Shown: in pieces, positions 47,540-56,357 of the stretch | Layout: each line of letters starts with the position of its first letter | How positions within the stretch are numbered: position 1 is the first letter of the stretch | Assembly: GCF_000949135.2 (NCBI RefSeq) | Contig: NZ_JTAN02000003.1 | Span: 310,001-374,000 of the forward strand | Direction: 5' to 3' | Source: Burkholderia sp. USMB20 | GTDB lineage: Bacteria > Pseudomonadota > Gammaproteobacteria > Burkholderiales > Burkholderiaceae | Length of the DNA: 64,000 nucleotides | Made by a program: the position numbers and the translations under genes | Notes under the pieces: model-generated | What the model was told of the DNA's origin: nothing | Seen by the model: the letters and a program-made list of their open reading frames with translations, nothing else | Database searches by the model: none

Positions 47540-48586
47540 ATGAACGGAGCAAGCACTACCGCGCGTCGCACCGCGCTCGCACTGGCGCTCGCCGTCGTCG
47601 GCGCATCGGCCACGGCGGCCGAACTCACGGTCGTCAACTTCGGCGGCGCGAACGGCGACGCACAGAAGGCCGCATTCAACCAGCCGTTCGAGAAGGCGAC
47701 CGGCAACAAGGTCACGGCCGTCGAGTACAACGGCGAGCAGGCGAAAGTGAAGGCGATGGTCGAGGCGAAGCACGTCAACTGGGACGTGGTCGAAGTCGAG
47801 TCGGGCGACCTGAACCGCGGCTGCGACGAAGGGCTGTACGAGAAGCTCGACTGGTCGAAGATCGCGAAGAAGTCCGACCTGATTCCGGAATCGCCGCAGG
47901 TGTGCGGCGTCGGTTTCTTCGTGTGGTCGACCGCGCTCTCGTACAACGCCGACAAGCTGAAGACCGCGCCGACCGGCTGGGCCGATTTCTGGAACGTGAA
48001 GAAATTCCCCGGCAAGCGCGGGATGCGCAAGGGCGCGCGCTACAACCTCGAGTTCGCGCTGATGGCCGACGGCGTTTCGACGAAGGACGTATACAAGGTG
48101 CTCGGCACGAAGGCCGGCCAGGATCGCGCGTTCAAGAAGCTCGACGAACTGAAGCCGTACATCCAGTGGTGGGAAGCGGGCGCGCAGCCGCCGCAGTTCC
48201 TCGTGGCCGGCGACGTCGTGATGTCGACCGCGTACAACGGCCGCATCGACGCCGCGCAGAAGGAAGGCAAGAACCTGAAGGTCGTGTGGAACGGCAGCAT
48301 CTACGACCTCGACTACTGGGCGATTCCGAAGGGCTCCCCGAACAAGGCGCTGGCCGAACAGTACATCGCGTACACGCTGACGCCGAAGCCGCAGCAAGAG
48401 TATGCGCATCACATCGCGTACGGCCCCGCGAACGTCGCGGCGATCAAGTCGCTCGACGCGAAGACGCTCGCGAACCTGCCGAATTCGCCGGCCAACGGCA
48501 AGAACGCGGTGCTGGAGGACATCGGCTTCTGGACCGACCACAGCGACGAGCTCGAGCAGCGCTTCGCCGCGTGGGCGACGAAGTAA
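47540..48586 (+). CDS. ABC transporter periplasmic substrate-binding protein (PotD/PotF-like)
   Basis: This 348-residue protein has a signal peptide (to about residue 27, ASATAAE), then the cluster D binding fold: LTVVNFGGANGDAQKAAFNQ, VEYNGEQAKVKAM, WDVVEVESGDLNRGCDEGLY and GVGFFVWSTALSYNAD. It should deliver a small cationic or amino-acid-like ligand. Polyamine or GABA-type substrates are inferred from family likeness and the MocR neighbour. A hairpin after its stop may raise its mRNA level over the permease part. Confidence 0.9.
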   Translation: MNGASTTARRTALALALAVVGASATAAELTVVNFGGANGDAQKAAFNQPFEKATGNKVTAVEYNGEQAKVKAMVEAKHVNWDVVEVESGDLNRGCDEGLYEKLDWSKIAKKSDLIPESPQVCGVGFFVWSTALSYNADKLKTAPTGWADFWNVKKFPGKRGMRKGARYNLEFALMADGVSTKDVYKVLGTKAGQDRAFKKLDELKPYIQWWEAGAQPPQFLVAGDVVMSTAYNGRIDAAQKEGKNLKVVWNGSIYDLDYWAIPKGSPNKALAEQYIAYTLTPKPQQEYAHHIAYGPANVAAIKSLDAKTLANLPNSPANGKNAVLEDIGFWTDHSDELEQRFAAWATK

Positions 48587-48613
48587 CCGCTACTCAGGTG
48601 TCCTGATGCAACC

Positions 48614-48646
48614 TGCCGCGCGGCGCGTCGAACGCGTCGCGCGGCA
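48614..48646 (+). terminator. Strong intercistronic hairpin (attenuator or mRNA stabiliser)
   Basis: TGCCGCGCG (48614-48622) pairs with CGCGCGGCA (48638-48646), and inside it CGCGT (48624-48628) pairs with ACGCG (48632-48636). This gives an almost unbroken 15-pair stem with a CGA loop. There is no T tract. It lies between the binding-protein and first permease genes. Confidence 0.5.
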
Positions 48647-48679
48647 TTCCGCCGGATCGAGCCCGGCCGGAGAGAACCG

Positions 48680-49954
48680 TTGAACACGATGACGATCGCT
48701 CCTTCCTCGCCGTCGACAGCCGCGCTCAAGCGCGAGCTGAAGGCCGCCGAGGCCCGCAAGCGCACGATGGCGTTGCTGCTGATCGCGCCGCTCGCGATCT
48801 TCCTGCTGCTCATCTTCGTCGTGCCGATCGGCACGCTGCTCACGCGCGCGGTGCAGAACCCGGAGATCGCGACCGCGCTGCCGAACACGGTGGCCGCGCT
48901 GTCGGGCTGGGACCGCAAGACACCGCCGGCCGATGCCGCGTATGCCGCACTCGCGGCCGACATGACGAAGGTCGCCGACAGCGAGGCGATGGGCGCGCTC
49001 GCGCGGCGCCTGAACACCGAGATTCCCGGCTACCGCTCGCTCGTCGCGAAGACGGCGCGCGCGATGCCGCTGAAGGGCGAGGAGGGGGCGGGCACCGCGG
49101 CGCTGACACCCGCGCAGACCCGCGCGAAGCTGATCGACCTCGATTCGCGCTGGGGCGAACCCGCGTACTGGCAGGCGATCGCGAAGAACGGCAGCCAGGT
49201 GTCGCCGTTCTACCTGCTCGCCGCGCTCGACCACAAGCAGGACGGCTTCGGCCAGATCGTGCGGGCCGATCCCGACCAGTCGATCTATCTGGCGATCTTC
49301 GGCCGCACGTTCGTGATCGGCGTCGCGGTCACGCTGTTCGCGCTGCTGCTCGGATATCCGCTCGCGTACTGGATCTCGACGCTGTCCGAGCGCCGCGCGA
49401 ACCTCGTGATGATCCTCGTGCTGATTCCATTCTGGACCTCGGTGCTGGTGCGCGTCGCCGCATGGATCGTGCTGCTGCAGAGCGAGGGGCTGATCAACAC
49501 CGCGCTGATCGGCGCCGGGCTGATCTCGCATCCGCTGACGCTGCTGTTCAATCGCGTCGGCGTGTACATCTCGATGACGCACATCCTGCTGCCGTTCATG
49601 ATCCTGCCGCTGTACAGCGTGATGAAGTCGATCCCGCCGACCTACCAGCGCGCGGCCGTGTCGCTCGGCAGCCATCCGTTCGCCGCGTTCTGGCGCGTGT
49701 ACGTGCCGCAGACCTATCCGGGCGTCGGCGCGGGCGCGCTGCTCGTGTTCATCCTCGCGATCGGCTACTACATCACGCCCGCGCTGCTCGGCGGGCCGAA
49801 CGACCAGATGGTCAGCTACTACGTCGCGTACTTCACGAACGTGACGATCAACTGGGGCATGGCGTGCGCGCTCGGCGGGCTGCTGCTCGCGGCGACGCTG
49901 GTGCTGTATGCGGTGTACGGGCGCTTCACGCGCACCAACGTGAGCCTCGGCTGA
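48680..49954 (+). CDS. ABC transporter permease (PotB-like)
   Basis: This 424-residue protein has a first helix (LLLIAPLAIFLLLIFVVPIG) and a long periplasmic loop (about residues 60-195), larger than in E. coli PotB. About five further helices follow, including the EAA-loop region YSVMKSIPPTYQRAAVSLGSHPFAAFWRVYVPQTYPGVGAG (about 310-350) that contacts the ATPase. TTG at 48680 with GGAGAG upstream is chosen; an ATG nine bases later is possible. It pairs with the next permease. Confidence 0.9.
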   Translation: MNTMTIAPSSPSTAALKRELKAAEARKRTMALLLIAPLAIFLLLIFVVPIGTLLTRAVQNPEIATALPNTVAALSGWDRKTPPADAAYAALAADMTKVADSEAMGALARRLNTEIPGYRSLVAKTARAMPLKGEEGAGTAALTPAQTRAKLIDLDSRWGEPAYWQAIAKNGSQVSPFYLLAALDHKQDGFGQIVRADPDQSIYLAIFGRTFVIGVAVTLFALLLGYPLAYWISTLSERRANLVMILVLIPFWTSVLVRVAAWIVLLQSEGLINTALIGAGLISHPLTLLFNRVGVYISMTHILLPFMILPLYSVMKSIPPTYQRAAVSLGSHPFAAFWRVYVPQTYPGVGAGALLVFILAIGYYITPALLGGPNDQMVSYYVAYFTNVTINWGMACALGGLLLAATLVLYAVYGRFTRTNVSLG

Positions 49955-49991
49955 GCGCCGGGGACAGGAAAACGGGAAGGGGAAGCCGACC

Positions 49992-50828
49992 ATGAAACTC
50001 GCCAGGCCGCTGTTCGCGCCGCACATGTCGTTCGCCGAGCGCGCGTGGTACGTCGCGTTGCGCGTGCTCGTCGTGCTGACGCTGCTGTACCTGATCCTGC
50101 CGGTGCTCGCGATCGTGCCGCTGTCGTTTTCGTCGAGCACGTTCCTCGTCTATCCGATTCCGGGCTTCTCGACGCGCTGGTACGAGAACCTGATCGCATC
50201 GGACGAGTGGCGGATGGCCGCGAAGAACAGCTTCATCGTCGCGCCGTCGGCGACCGTCGTCGCGACCGTGCTCGGCACGCTCGCCGCGATCGGCCTCACG
50301 AAGGCGGACTTCCGCGGCAAGGGGCTGCTGATGGCCGTGCTGCTGTCGCCGATGATCGTGCCGGTCGTCGTGGTCGGCGTTGGCATGTACCTGTTCTTCG
50401 CGCCGCTCGGGCTCGCGAACACCTACACCGGCCTGATCGCCGCGCACGCGGCGCTCGGCGTGCCGTTCGTCGTGACGACCGTGGCCGCGACGCTGCAGGG
50501 CTTCAACCAGAACCTGGTGCGCGCGAGCCTGTCGCTCGGCGCGAACCCCGTCACGACGTTCTTCCGCGTGACGCTGCCGGTGATCGCGCCGGGCGTGATG
50601 TCGGGCGCGCTGTTCGCGTTCGCGACGTCGTTCGACGAAGTCGTCGTCACGCTGTTCCTCGCGGGCGCGGACCAGACGACGCTGCCGCGCCAGATGTTCA
50701 CCGGCATTCGCGAGAACATCAGCCCGACGATCGCCGCGCTCGCGACGATCCTGATCATCTTCTCGACGAGCCTGCTGCTCGCGCTCGAATGGCTGCGCGG
50801 CCGCAACGCGCGGCGCGCGGTGTCGTAA
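49992..50828 (+). CDS. ABC transporter permease (PotC-like)
   Basis: This 278-residue protein has six membrane helices and a typical EAA motif (VRASLSLGANPVTTFFRVTLPVIAPGV, about 170-196). The N-terminal LYLILPVLAIVPLSFSSSTF and FSTRWYENLI pieces match PotC proteins. The start follows GGAAGGGGAAG. It is the last gene of the importer operon. Confidence 0.93.
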   Translation: MKLARPLFAPHMSFAERAWYVALRVLVVLTLLYLILPVLAIVPLSFSSSTFLVYPIPGFSTRWYENLIASDEWRMAAKNSFIVAPSATVVATVLGTLAAIGLTKADFRGKGLLMAVLLSPMIVPVVVVGVGMYLFFAPLGLANTYTGLIAAHAALGVPFVVTTVAATLQGFNQNLVRASLSLGANPVTTFFRVTLPVIAPGVMSGALFAFATSFDEVVVTLFLAGADQTTLPRQMFTGIRENISPTIAALATILIIFSTSLLLALEWLRGRNARRAVS

Positions 50829-51089
50829 CGGCGGCCGGATGCGTGACGTTGAGCCGGCTGCCGGGCCGGCGATCGTTGCGTTCTCAACGAAGCCGCGCGC
50901 CTGACCCGGCGCGGCGAAGCTTTCGTTTCGCTGACTGACGAAGCGGTTGCCTGCACGTTCGATGCGGCTCTGCAACAATACGGCTCGTGGTGCCGCGCGT
51001 TCCGTTGCCGTCGCACGCACGGAGCGCCCGTTGCCGCGCCGCTCAATCCGCGACGCCGCGCGTCGCTCGTCAGTCAGCCGAGCCTCATC

Positions 51090-52535
51090 TTGTCCGAATT
51101 CGCATCCCCCGCCGGCACCCGGGAGCCGGCCGTCAACTGGCGCGCGATGTCCGCCGTGCTGCTGGCCGTCGCGCTCGCGACGCTCGACACCGCGATCGCG
51201 AACACCGCGCTGCCCGCGATCGCCGCCGACCTGCACGCGTCGCCGGCCGCGTCGGTGTGGATCATCAACGCGTACCAGCTCGCGATGGTCGCGACGCTGC
51301 TGCCGTTCGCGTCGCTCGGCGACATCGTCGGCCACAAGCGCGTGTATGTCGGCGGCCTCGCGGTGTTCACGCTCGCGTCGCTCGGCTGCTCGCTCGCGGC
51401 GACGCTGCCGCAGCTGACGGCGGCGCGGATCGTGCAGGGCTTCGGCGCGAGCGCGATCATGAGCGTGAACGTCGCGCTGATCCGCAACCTGTTTCCCGCG
51501 CACCGGCTCGGGCGCGGCGTCGGCTTCAACGCGCTGGTCGTCGGTGTGTCGTTCGCGGTGGGGCCGACGATCGCGTCGCTGATCCTGTCGGTGGCCGCAT
51601 GGCCGTGGCTGTTCGCGGTGAACGTGCCGCTCGGCGTGCTCGCGCTTGCCGTGGCGATTCCGTCGCTGCCGCAGACGGCGCGGGGCAAGCACGCGTTCGA
51701 TCCGCTCGCCGCGCTGTTCAACGTGATCACGTTCGCGTCGCTGATCTTCGCGCTCGGAGAGTTCGCGCAGCGCGGGCCGCTGTCCGTCGTGTTCGCGGCC
51801 GCCGCGGTCGCGCTCGCGTTCGGCTGGCTGCTGATCCGCCGCCAGGCCGGGCACCCGGCGCCGATGCTGCCGGTCGACCTGTTTCGCCGGCCCGTGTTCA
51901 CGCTGTCCGCGCTGACGGCCGTGTGCGCGTTTGCCGCGCAGGGGCTCGCGTTCGTGTCGCTGCCGTTCTACTTCGAAACCGTCCTGCATCGCGACGCGGT
52001 CGAGACCGGGTTCCTGATGACGCCGTGGTCGGCGATCGTCGCGCTCGCCGCGCCGATCGCGGGCCGCTTGTCCGACCGTTATCCGCCCGGATTGCTCGGT
52101 GCGATCGGGCTCGCGCTGCTGAGCGCGGGGATGGTGTCGCTCGCCGCGTTGCCGGCAGCGCCGAGCGTCGTCGACATCGGCTGGCGGATGATGCTGTGCG
52201 GCGCGGGCTTCGGCTTCTTCCAGTCGCCGAACCTGAAGGCGCTGATGTCGAGCGCGCCGCCCGAGCGCAGCGGCGGTGCGAGCGGGATCATCGCGACCGC
52301 GCGGCTGATCGGGCAGGCGACCGGCGCGGCGCTCGTCGCGCTGTCGTTCGGGATCGCGGGGCGTCACGGGCCGACGCTCGCGCTGATGCTCGGGGCGGGT
52401 TTTGCCGGGGCGGCGAGCGTGGCGAGCGGGCTGCGGCTCTTCGCGCCATCGCACCGGGCCGGCGCGCCGGTCGCGTCGGTCGCGACGGCAGCGACGACAG
52501 CGACGACAGCGACGAACGAGCAGGCGACGGAGTAG
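51090..52535 (+). CDS. MFS transporter, DHA2-type (14-helix drug exporter family)
   Basis: This 481-residue transporter has about 14 membrane helices. Typical motifs are LDTAIANTALPAIAADL in helix 1, motif A as LGDIVGHKRVYVGG, RIVQGFGASAIMSVN (motif B) and GVSFAVGPTIASLIL (motif C, antiporter). It probably exports a drug or metabolite with proton exchange. The start is TTG at 51090 without a good Shine-Dalgarno site. The same frame is open for about 230 bp upstream but has no start codon; an internal ATG at 51147 is the other option. The tail is Ala/Thr-rich (ATTATTATNEQ). Confidence 0.87.
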   Translation: MSEFASPAGTREPAVNWRAMSAVLLAVALATLDTAIANTALPAIAADLHASPAASVWIINAYQLAMVATLLPFASLGDIVGHKRVYVGGLAVFTLASLGCSLAATLPQLTAARIVQGFGASAIMSVNVALIRNLFPAHRLGRGVGFNALVVGVSFAVGPTIASLILSVAAWPWLFAVNVPLGVLALAVAIPSLPQTARGKHAFDPLAALFNVITFASLIFALGEFAQRGPLSVVFAAAAVALAFGWLLIRRQAGHPAPMLPVDLFRRPVFTLSALTAVCAFAAQGLAFVSLPFYFETVLHRDAVETGFLMTPWSAIVALAAPIAGRLSDRYPPGLLGAIGLALLSAGMVSLAALPAAPSVVDIGWRMMLCGAGFGFFQSPNLKALMSSAPPERSGGASGIIATARLIGQATGAALVALSFGIAGRHGPTLALMLGAGFAGAASVASGLRLFAPSHRAGAPVASVATAATTATTATNEQATE

Positions 52536-52569
52536 GGCTCCGCGCCCGCCCGCTGCCCGAATCTTTCCC

Positions 52570-52605
52570 GGCCGGTGCGCGGCGAACGACCGCCGCGCGC
52601 CGGCC
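52570..52605. terminator. Convergent-gene hairpin
   Basis: GGCCGGTGCGCGGC (52570-52583) pairs with GCCGCGCGCCGGCC (52592-52605) with one G-T wobble. It lies between the ends of the MFS and protease genes and probably acts in both directions. Confidence 0.55.
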
Positions 52606-52617
52606 TTCGCGTCAGGC

Positions 52618-54357
52618 TCAGAAGCCGCCCGTCTGGATCAGCTTGTTGAGGTTCGCGATGTTCAGGCTGCCGAAGCCGGTCGTCAGATCCCAGCCGGTGC
52701 CTGCTCTGTAGCCATACCCCTGATAGCCGTTGTTCCCTGACACGACGTCATAGCGCACGAGCGACGGATTCGACGGGATGTCCGCATAGAACTTCGCGGC
52801 CGGGAAACCGAGGCCCGTGCCGTTCGCCGCGAGCAGACGCGCCCAGAAGCCGGTGAAGATCGGCGCGGCGAGGCTCGTGCCGCCGATCTGCTGCAGCTGG
52901 CCGTAGTTGTAGATGTACGCGCCCGTGCTTTGCGCGGCATCGAACGATACGTCGGGCAACTGACGATTGCTGCCCGATTGCCACGCCGGCGCCGGCAGCA
53001 CCGTGCTGACGCCGCCGCCCGTCGCCCACAGCTTGCCGTTGCCGTCGAGGCCTTCGTTCCACACCGTTTCGTTCGAGAACGCACCCGCCGACGTGGTGTA
53101 CAGCGTCGTGCCGCCGATCGCGAGCACGTGCGGCGACGCGGCCGGCCACGACACCGTGTAGTTCGCGCCGTCCGGATAGCCGCGGTTGTTGCACTCGTAC
53201 ACGCCTTCGTCGCCCGACGACACCGAGAACGTCTGACCCTGCGCGGCAGCCGTCGTGAAGATCTGCTCTTCGGCGTCGATCGTGCCGTCCGCGTTCGCGT
53301 CGGTCTCGCACCAGCCGAGCGACACGTTGATCACCTTCGCGGTGTTGTCCGACACCGCGCGGTTGAACGCCTGCGTGAGCCCCGTGTTGCCGGCGGCGTT
53401 CAGGTCCGCCATGTAGAACACGAGCTTGCCGACCTGGCCGCCGGCCGAGCCGACGATCGACTGGCTGTCGAGATCCCATTCGCCCTGGCCGTCCTGGTCG
53501 TCGCTGTAGCTGCCGGTCGTGCCGGTGCCGTTGGTCTTCACGGTCTGGGTTGCGACCGTGCCGTAGCCGTTGCTCGACGTGAACTGCTTCAGGTCCTGCA
53601 GCGTCTGCGAAACGCCGCCGATCGTGATGATGCCGACGCTCACGCCTGCCGCGGTCGGCACGCCGGTCGCGTTGTAGAGGCCCGGGAATTCCTTCGGATA
53701 GTGGCCGGTGGCCGTGCCGGCCGCGAGCGCCTGCGGCTTCGCGACGTTGCCGATGCGCAGCATCGGCCGTGCGCGCGCGACGTTCTGCAACCCGAGCACC
53801 GAGCCGACGACGTCTCCGAGCGCGCGCGGCACCTGCGCGGTCGACGCGTTCGCGAAGCCCGAGCGGCCCGCGTACTCGAAGTGCACGAGCGACGTGTTGA
53901 ACGCGGTCTTCACCGTGCCGGCCGTGCCGCGCGCGGACACCAGCAGCCGGTTCGGCGCGACCTCGATATTCACGAAGCCGCTCTTGCGCAGATAGTCGAC
54001 GACCGATTTCACTTGCGCGTCGGTGGGCGCGTAGCTGGCGAGGAACTGTTCGTGCGTCAGGTACTGGCGGTAATGCGCGTTGCCGGGCCGGTTCACGTCG
54101 TGCGCGAGCTGCTTGAGCTGCGCGGCGTTGCGCAGCTTCAGGCTGACGACGATGTCGGCCGTTTCGCCGGCCGCGAGTTCGAGCGACGGTGCGGCGCTGC
54201 GCGCCATCAATTGCGGGCCGGTCAGAAAGGCCTTCGTGTGGGTGTCGACCCAGTCCGTCGTCGCATGCGCCGCGCCGGCGGCGAGCACGAGCGGCCACGC
54301 GAATGCGAGGCGGCGCGGCGACGGAAGGGGAAGGGCAAACCAGGCGTTCCTTTTCAT
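52618..54357 (-). CDS. S53 family peptidase (sedolisin/pseudomonapepsin type), paralogue 2
   Basis: This 579-residue secreted acid protease precursor has a signal peptide (to about residue 32) and a prodomain (about 55-195). The catalytic triad is E293 and D297 in GEWDLDSQS and S495 in GGTSLAAP, with oxyanion D383 in SVSSGD. The C-terminal VVSGNNGYQGYGYRAGTGWD matches the family calcium site. It resembles the protease at 17860-19695 throughout but has a 12-residue DANADGTIDAEE loop (about 353-364), a canonical EF-hand pattern the other lacks. AAAGGAC precedes the ATG. Confidence 0.93.
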   Translation of the reverse strand: MKRNAWFALPLPSPRRLAFAWPLVLAAGAAHATTDWVDTHTKAFLTGPQLMARSAAPSLELAAGETADIVVSLKLRNAAQLKQLAHDVNRPGNAHYRQYLTHEQFLASYAPTDAQVKSVVDYLRKSGFVNIEVAPNRLLVSARGTAGTVKTAFNTSLVHFEYAGRSGFANASTAQVPRALGDVVGSVLGLQNVARARPMLRIGNVAKPQALAAGTATGHYPKEFPGLYNATGVPTAAGVSVGIITIGGVSQTLQDLKQFTSSNGYGTVATQTVKTNGTGTTGSYSDDQDGQGEWDLDSQSIVGSAGGQVGKLVFYMADLNAAGNTGLTQAFNRAVSDNTAKVINVSLGWCETDANADGTIDAEEQIFTTAAAQGQTFSVSSGDEGVYECNNRGYPDGANYTVSWPAASPHVLAIGGTTLYTTSAGAFSNETVWNEGLDGNGKLWATGGGVSTVLPAPAWQSGSNRQLPDVSFDAAQSTGAYIYNYGQLQQIGGTSLAAPIFTGFWARLLAANGTGLGFPAAKFYADIPSNPSLVRYDVVSGNNGYQGYGYRAGTGWDLTTGFGSLNIANLNKLIQTGGF

Positions 54358-55043
54358 CGGGAGTCCTTTTTAGGAGAGACGACGTTGCTGGAAGCCCCGG
54401 CCCTTGTGGGGCCGCGAGCGGTGACGAGCGTAGGGCGTCGGCGCCGTTCAGGTAGCTGCCAGTTTCCATAGCTGTCAGTTCTGACATCGGCGTGCTCGCG
54501 TGCCGGCGATGCGTCGTTCATGCATGCGGCAGCGGCCCGCGGCAAAGGGAACCGGTTCGCCACGCGACCGCGCATCGGTCGCTGGCGTTTGCGCGCACGA
54601 CTCGTTCATTGCGGCAGCGGAATGCGCGCGATTGCAGAGCGAAGGACCGTGTGTGGGCGGGCGCTTTCGATCGCGCGTGAACGCATTGCGCGTTGCAATA
54701 TGTGGTCAGGCGTTGCCGCGCGGCCGGCGCGACGACGTACGAATGCGCGAATGCACAAAAACGGAACCCGTCGATCGCGCGTGTTTCCCGAACTGTGGAA
54801 CGACGTAGTGGCGAGTCTTGCAGCGTGCTTTCGGTTGGAGCGTCCGGCGAGCAGATTAGAAGAAACGCTCGAATCGGACGGTGGCGCCTCGACGCGCGCG
54901 TGATGTTCTTCGCAAGCCGATTCGCCGCCATTCCGTCCGTTCCGGCGAACGTCCCCGCTGCAGGATCGCCTGATGCTTCCTGCGAAATCGCTCCTTGACG
55001 TGCGTCGATCCGGGGATATTCTTGAATCCATAACTATCGGGTT
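54358..55043. other. 686-bp divergent spacer
   Basis: It separates the leftward protease and the rightward ArsR gene. Several short open frames overlap on both strands but none has a ribosome-binding site or recognisable product. Both promoters should be here. A TATC.ATAACTATCGGGTTATG stretch directly before the ArsR start contains a short inverted ATAAC/GTTAT pair that could be its operator. Confidence 0.4.
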
Positions 55044-55382
55044 ATGAATCAAGCCATGCAAAACGTCCCCGACATGCTGTTCAGGACGCTCGCCGATCCG
55101 ACCCGCCGCGCGCTCTTCGAGCGGCTGTGCGAGGAGGGCGAACTGACGGTCGCCGCGCTGACGGCGCACGCAGGCGTGACGCAGCCGGCGGTATCGAAGC
55201 ATCTGGGGGTACTGAAGCAGGCCGGGCTCGTGAGCGACCGCCACGAAGGCCGGCAGACGCATTACAGCGCGCAGCCGCAAGCGCTGACACCGTTGATCGA
55301 CTGGACCAGCCAGATGGCAGGCTTCTGGCAGAACCGGTTCGACGCGCTCGAAGATCTGCTCAAGAGGATGGATCAGTCATGA
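55044..55382 (+). CDS. ArsR-family transcriptional regulator
   Basis: This 112-residue winged helix protein has the pattern MLFRTLADPTRRALFERLCE, LTVAALTAHAGVTQPAVSKH (recognition helix) and LGVLKQAGLVSDRHEGRQTH. No Cys metal-binding motif is present, so it is not a classical metal sensor. It belongs to the group that travels with SRPBCC genes. It is coupled to the next gene by an ATGA overlap. An ATG at 55056 is an alternative start. Confidence 0.92.
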   Translation: MNQAMQNVPDMLFRTLADPTRRALFERLCEEGELTVAALTAHAGVTQPAVSKHLGVLKQAGLVSDRHEGRQTHYSAQPQALTPLIDWTSQMAGFWQNRFDALEDLLKRMDQS

Positions 55383-55810
55383 ACCAGGCCACCACTGACA
55401 CACGCACCGTCGTCGTCGAACGGGAACTGTCGCATCCGCCGGAGAAGGTCTGGCGTGCGCTCACGCAACCGCATCTGATCGAGGCATGGCTGATGCAGAG
55501 CGATTTCGAGCCCGTCGCGGGCCGCGCGTTCAGCTTCCGCGCGGACTGGGGTTCGGTCGACTGCACGTTGCTGACGATCGAGCCGCAGCGCGTGCTGTCC
55601 TACACGTGGGCCGCGTACGGCCTGGAAAGCGTCGTCACGTGGACGCTCACGCCGACGCCGGTCGGCACGCTGTTGCGGATGGAGCAGGCCGGTTTCCGCG
55701 CGGATCAGGAGCAGGCGTACCGCGGTGCGCAGCACGGCTGGACGCAGTTCTTCGCGTCGCTCGAGCAGGTGCTCGCGCGCCCCGATGACGACGAGGAGGG
55801 CCGTGCATGA
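55379..55810 (+). CDS. SRPBCC (AHSA1-like) domain protein
   Basis: This 143-residue protein has the hydrophobic-ligand-binding START/Bet v1-like fold: VERELSHPPEKVWRALTQPH, LIEAWLMQSDFEPVAGRAFS and a final amphipathic helix (QHGWTQFFASLEQVL). The overlap with the ArsR gene stop and the overlap with the next gene start make a coupled operon. The bound ligand is unknown. Confidence 0.9.
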   Translation: MNQATTDTRTVVVERELSHPPEKVWRALTQPHLIEAWLMQSDFEPVAGRAFSFRADWGSVDCTLLTIEPQRVLSYTWAAYGLESVVTWTLTPTPVGTLLRMEQAGFRADQEQAYRGAQHGWTQFFASLEQVLARPDDDEEGRA

Positions 55811-56241
55811 GCGCCTCCGACCTGGAACCGTCGGCTCGCATCGACGCGCTGATCGCAGGCATCGCCGACTGGCGCGGCAAGACGTTCGCCGAACTGCGCG
55901 AGACGATCGTCGCCGCCGACGAAGGCATCGTCGAGGAATGGAAATGGATGGGCAGCCCGGTGTGGTCGTGCGACGGGATGATCGCGGTCGCGAACGCGCA
56001 CAAGGGCAAGGTGAAGCTCACGTTCATGCATGGCGCGCAGCTGCCCGATCCCGACCGGCTGTTCAATGCGGGCCTTGAAGGCAATGCGCGGCGTGCGATC
56101 GATTTCCTCGAAGGCGACAAGCTCGACAAACGGGCGCTGAAGCGTCTCGTTCGCGCGGCGATCGACTACAACCGCGCGCACCTGAAGAAGAACGCGCGGC
56201 CGGCCGCAGGCGGCAGGACGCGCGCCGACAAGGCCGCATGA
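55807..56241 (+). CDS. DUF1801 domain-containing protein
   Basis: This 144-residue protein overlaps the previous stop by four bases (ATGA). It has the DUF1801 pattern: IDALIAGIADWRGKTFAELR, then EEWKWMGSPVWSCDGMIAV, KGKVKLTFMHGAQLPDPDRL and the final RAIDFLEGDKLDKRALKRLV. The C-terminal tail is basic. Proteins of this type resemble the frataxin-like YdhG fold. Function is unknown; association with ArsR and SRPBCC genes is common. Confidence 0.9.
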   Translation: MSASDLEPSARIDALIAGIADWRGKTFAELRETIVAADEGIVEEWKWMGSPVWSCDGMIAVANAHKGKVKLTFMHGAQLPDPDRLFNAGLEGNARRAIDFLEGDKLDKRALKRLVRAAIDYNRAHLKKNARPAAGGRTRADKAA

Positions 56242-56274
56242 CGCACCGGCGCGCCGGCACACCGCCGCGCAGGC

Positions 56275-56303
56275 AAAAAAAGCCCGACACGAGGTCGGGC
56301 TTC
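56275..56303 (-). terminator. Terminator of acnA, usable from both sides
   Basis: On the minus strand GAAGCCCGAC pairs with GTCGGGCTT and is followed by seven T (the A run at 56274-56280). It lies 55 bp after the acnA stop. Confidence 0.85.
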
Positions 56304-56357
56304 CAAATCGGCCGCAACCGCCGCGAGGCGGCTGCGGCACCTGCAAAAGCCGCGCGC

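Noticed and set aside
50829-51089. Upstream extension of the MFS frame (LNEAARLTRRGEAF ...)
   Set aside because: The frame is open and protein-like for about 40 residues but has no ATG, GTG or TTG. It was left as spacer and the TTG at 51090 was used.
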